This document shows positions 5,780 to 6,096 of a stretch of 6,096 bases of DNA, in pieces. Positions within the stretch are counted from its first letter, which is position 1, and every line of letters starts with the position of its first letter. The notes under the pieces were generated by a model. That model saw only the letters and a list, made by a program, of their open reading frames with translations, was not told the origin of the DNA and ran no database searches. The stretch comes from Candidatus Cloacimonadota bacterium (GTDB lineage: Bacteria; Hydrothermota; E44-bin80), in the NCBI GenBank assembly GCA_004375785.1, contig SOKM01000277.1:1-6096 (forward strand), in the 5' to 3' direction. The position numbers and the translations under genes were made by a program.

Positions 5780-5803
5780 TCGCAGGTAAAACCTGCTCCT
5801 AGC
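5780..5803 (-). repeat. REP-like hairpin, copy 1
   Basis: On the plus strand the sequence is TCGCA, then stem interior GGT-AAA-ACC, then TGCTCCTA. GCAGGT (5782-5787) and ACCTGC (5791-5796) are exact complements around the loop AAA. On the minus strand it opens with CTAGGAGC, close to the GTAGGAGC head of copy 2. A GTAG-type head followed by a palindrome is the layout of bacterial REP sequences. Confidence 0.6.
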
Positions 5804-5815
5804 AGCATATTTCTT

Positions 5816-5861
5816 TGTCATTGCGAGTTCAACATCTTTGCTCGACTAATGCGAAGCAATC
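5816..5861 (-). repeat. Inverted short copy of the GATTGCTT...GCAATGACA repeat
   Basis: On the plus strand it starts TGTCATTGCGAG (5816-5827) and ends GCGAAGCAATC (5851-5861). Its reverse complement carries GATTGCTT, AGTCGAGCAA and GCAATGACA in the same order as 4350-4434, but without the large internal stem-loop. Terminal ATTGC/GCAAT (5820-5824, 5856-5860) and inner CGAG/CTCG (5824-5827, 5841-5844) can pair. From memory, this TGTCATTGCGAG word is common between genes in many bacterial draft genomes. Confidence 0.65.
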
Positions 5862-5902
5862 GTATACCTTCAGTAATTGGTGATTAGATCATTGGGGAAT
5901 TT

Positions 5903-5927
5903 GGTAGGAGCAACCTCCTGGTTGCGA
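5903..5927 (+). repeat. REP-like hairpin, copy 2
   Basis: GGTAGGAGC leads into GCAACC (5910-5915), loop TCCT (5916-5919) and GGTTGC (5920-5925), a perfect 6-bp stem, followed by GA. Read in reverse complement, the flanks TCGCA and TGCTCCTA are identical to copy 1, while the inner stem changes from GGT/ACC to ACC/GGT with pairing kept. It lies just downstream of the stress-protein stop codon. Confidence 0.65.
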
Positions 5928-5930
5928 TAT

Positions 5931-6096
5931 TTATTTCACAAGTAGCACGTGACAGGGTGTGCAGTGCAGTATGTCATCGCTGACGCTACCGAGTGCTTTT
6001 TCCTGTTTTTTGTGCAAACCTTTTGTTCCAAGAATCAACAAATCATAATTTTTTGCAAGTGAACAGATTGCTACCGATGGTTTTTTATCTCTCACA
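5931..6096 (-). CDS. Universal stress protein (UspA family), C-terminal part
   Basis: The visible 54 codons read in from the right edge and stop at TAA (5933-5931), so the N-terminal part and start lie outside the window. The end reads LLILGTKGLHKKQEKALGSV (residues 19-38), then SDDILHCTPCHVLLVK. This is the C-terminal strand-loop-helix of UspA-type proteins. The nucleotide-binding pattern G-2x-G-9x-G(S) is complete: G23, G26, then G36-S37. The final TPCHVLLVK corresponds to the usual CPVLVV ending. Such small cytoplasmic proteins bind ATP or act as stress-response dimers; the specific role here is unknown. The frame is open with no stop up to base 6096. The two cysteines close to the end (HCTPCH) are a small oddity. 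The gene converges on the DUF1015 gene across a repeat-filled spacer. Confidence 0.85.
   Translation of the reverse strand, partial: VRDKKPSVAICSLAKNYDLLILGTKGLHKKQEKALGSVSDDILHCTPCHVLLVK

Larger units (their letters stand above)
5704..5930. other. Repeat-filled spacer between the DUF1015 and stress-protein genes
   Basis: No coding region was found here. The DUF1015 gene and the stress-protein gene converge on it. It contains one A/C-rich repeat, two REP-like hairpins in opposite orientation and, between these hairpins, an inverted copy of the GATTGCTT...GCAATGACA repeat. An AT-rich stretch at about 5750-5775 has no GC stem, so I do not call a terminator. Confidence 0.6.

Noticed and set aside
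1..6096. CRISPR array, tRNA, rRNA, transposase or defence cassette
   Set aside because: No regularly spaced direct repeats, no tRNA cloverleaf or rRNA-like conserved sequence, and no transposase or known defence motifs were seen on either strand.

Overview
The window reads as a stretch of chromosome from an uncultured-type bacterium. Coding GC is about 40% in the parts of topA and the DUF1015 gene that were counted. Genes carry bacterial Shine-Dalgarno sites, sigma-70-type promoters are visible, and the intergenic spaces are filled with short dispersed repeats. Lineage cannot be fixed from this sequence. The DUF1015 gene, the four-ribbon topoisomerase I and the repeat-rich spacers would fit an anaerobic candidate-phylum or Nitrospirota/Omnitrophota-like genome, but that is only an impression.

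Layout from left to right. Bases 1-185 hold perhaps the tail of an unidentified gene (to 57) and a short leader with a weak inverted repeat. An rluD-type 23S rRNA pseudouridine synthase follows (186-1169, +). A 206-base spacer then carries a strong 45-base stem-loop. Next is topA, DNA topoisomerase I (1376-3571, +, TTG start), with four C-terminal zinc ribbons. It converges, with only 11 bases between stop codons, on a small low-GC gene on the minus strand (3583-4125) for a divergent RNase H-like/DEDD exonuclease-type protein that appears to lack canonical acidic residues. That gene has its own near-consensus sigma-70 promoter. A 330-base gene-free stretch (4126-4455) holds this promoter, a probable plus-strand promoter and two dispersed repeats. 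A complete DUF1015 family gene follows (4456-5703, +). The last 390 bases hold several more repeats and the C-terminal 54 codons of a universal stress protein entering from the right edge on the minus strand (5931-6096).

The genes do not form one pathway. rluD (ribosome modification) and topA (supercoiling control) are housekeeping genes, the nuclease-like gene looks like an independently transcribed accessory gene, and the DUF1015 gene is probably metabolic. I found no defence island, CRISPR array, transposase gene, tRNA or rRNA.

The most interesting structure is intergenic. (i) A modular repeat with ends GATTGCTT and GCAATGACA occurs at 4350-4434 and inverted at 5816-5861, with a related stem-loop at 1234-1300. 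(ii) A REP-like pair at 5780-5803 and 5903-5927 has conserved flanks and a compensated change of stem sequence. (iii) There are two GCCACA-type A/C-rich repeats. The divergent nuclease-like gene is the best protein-level oddity.
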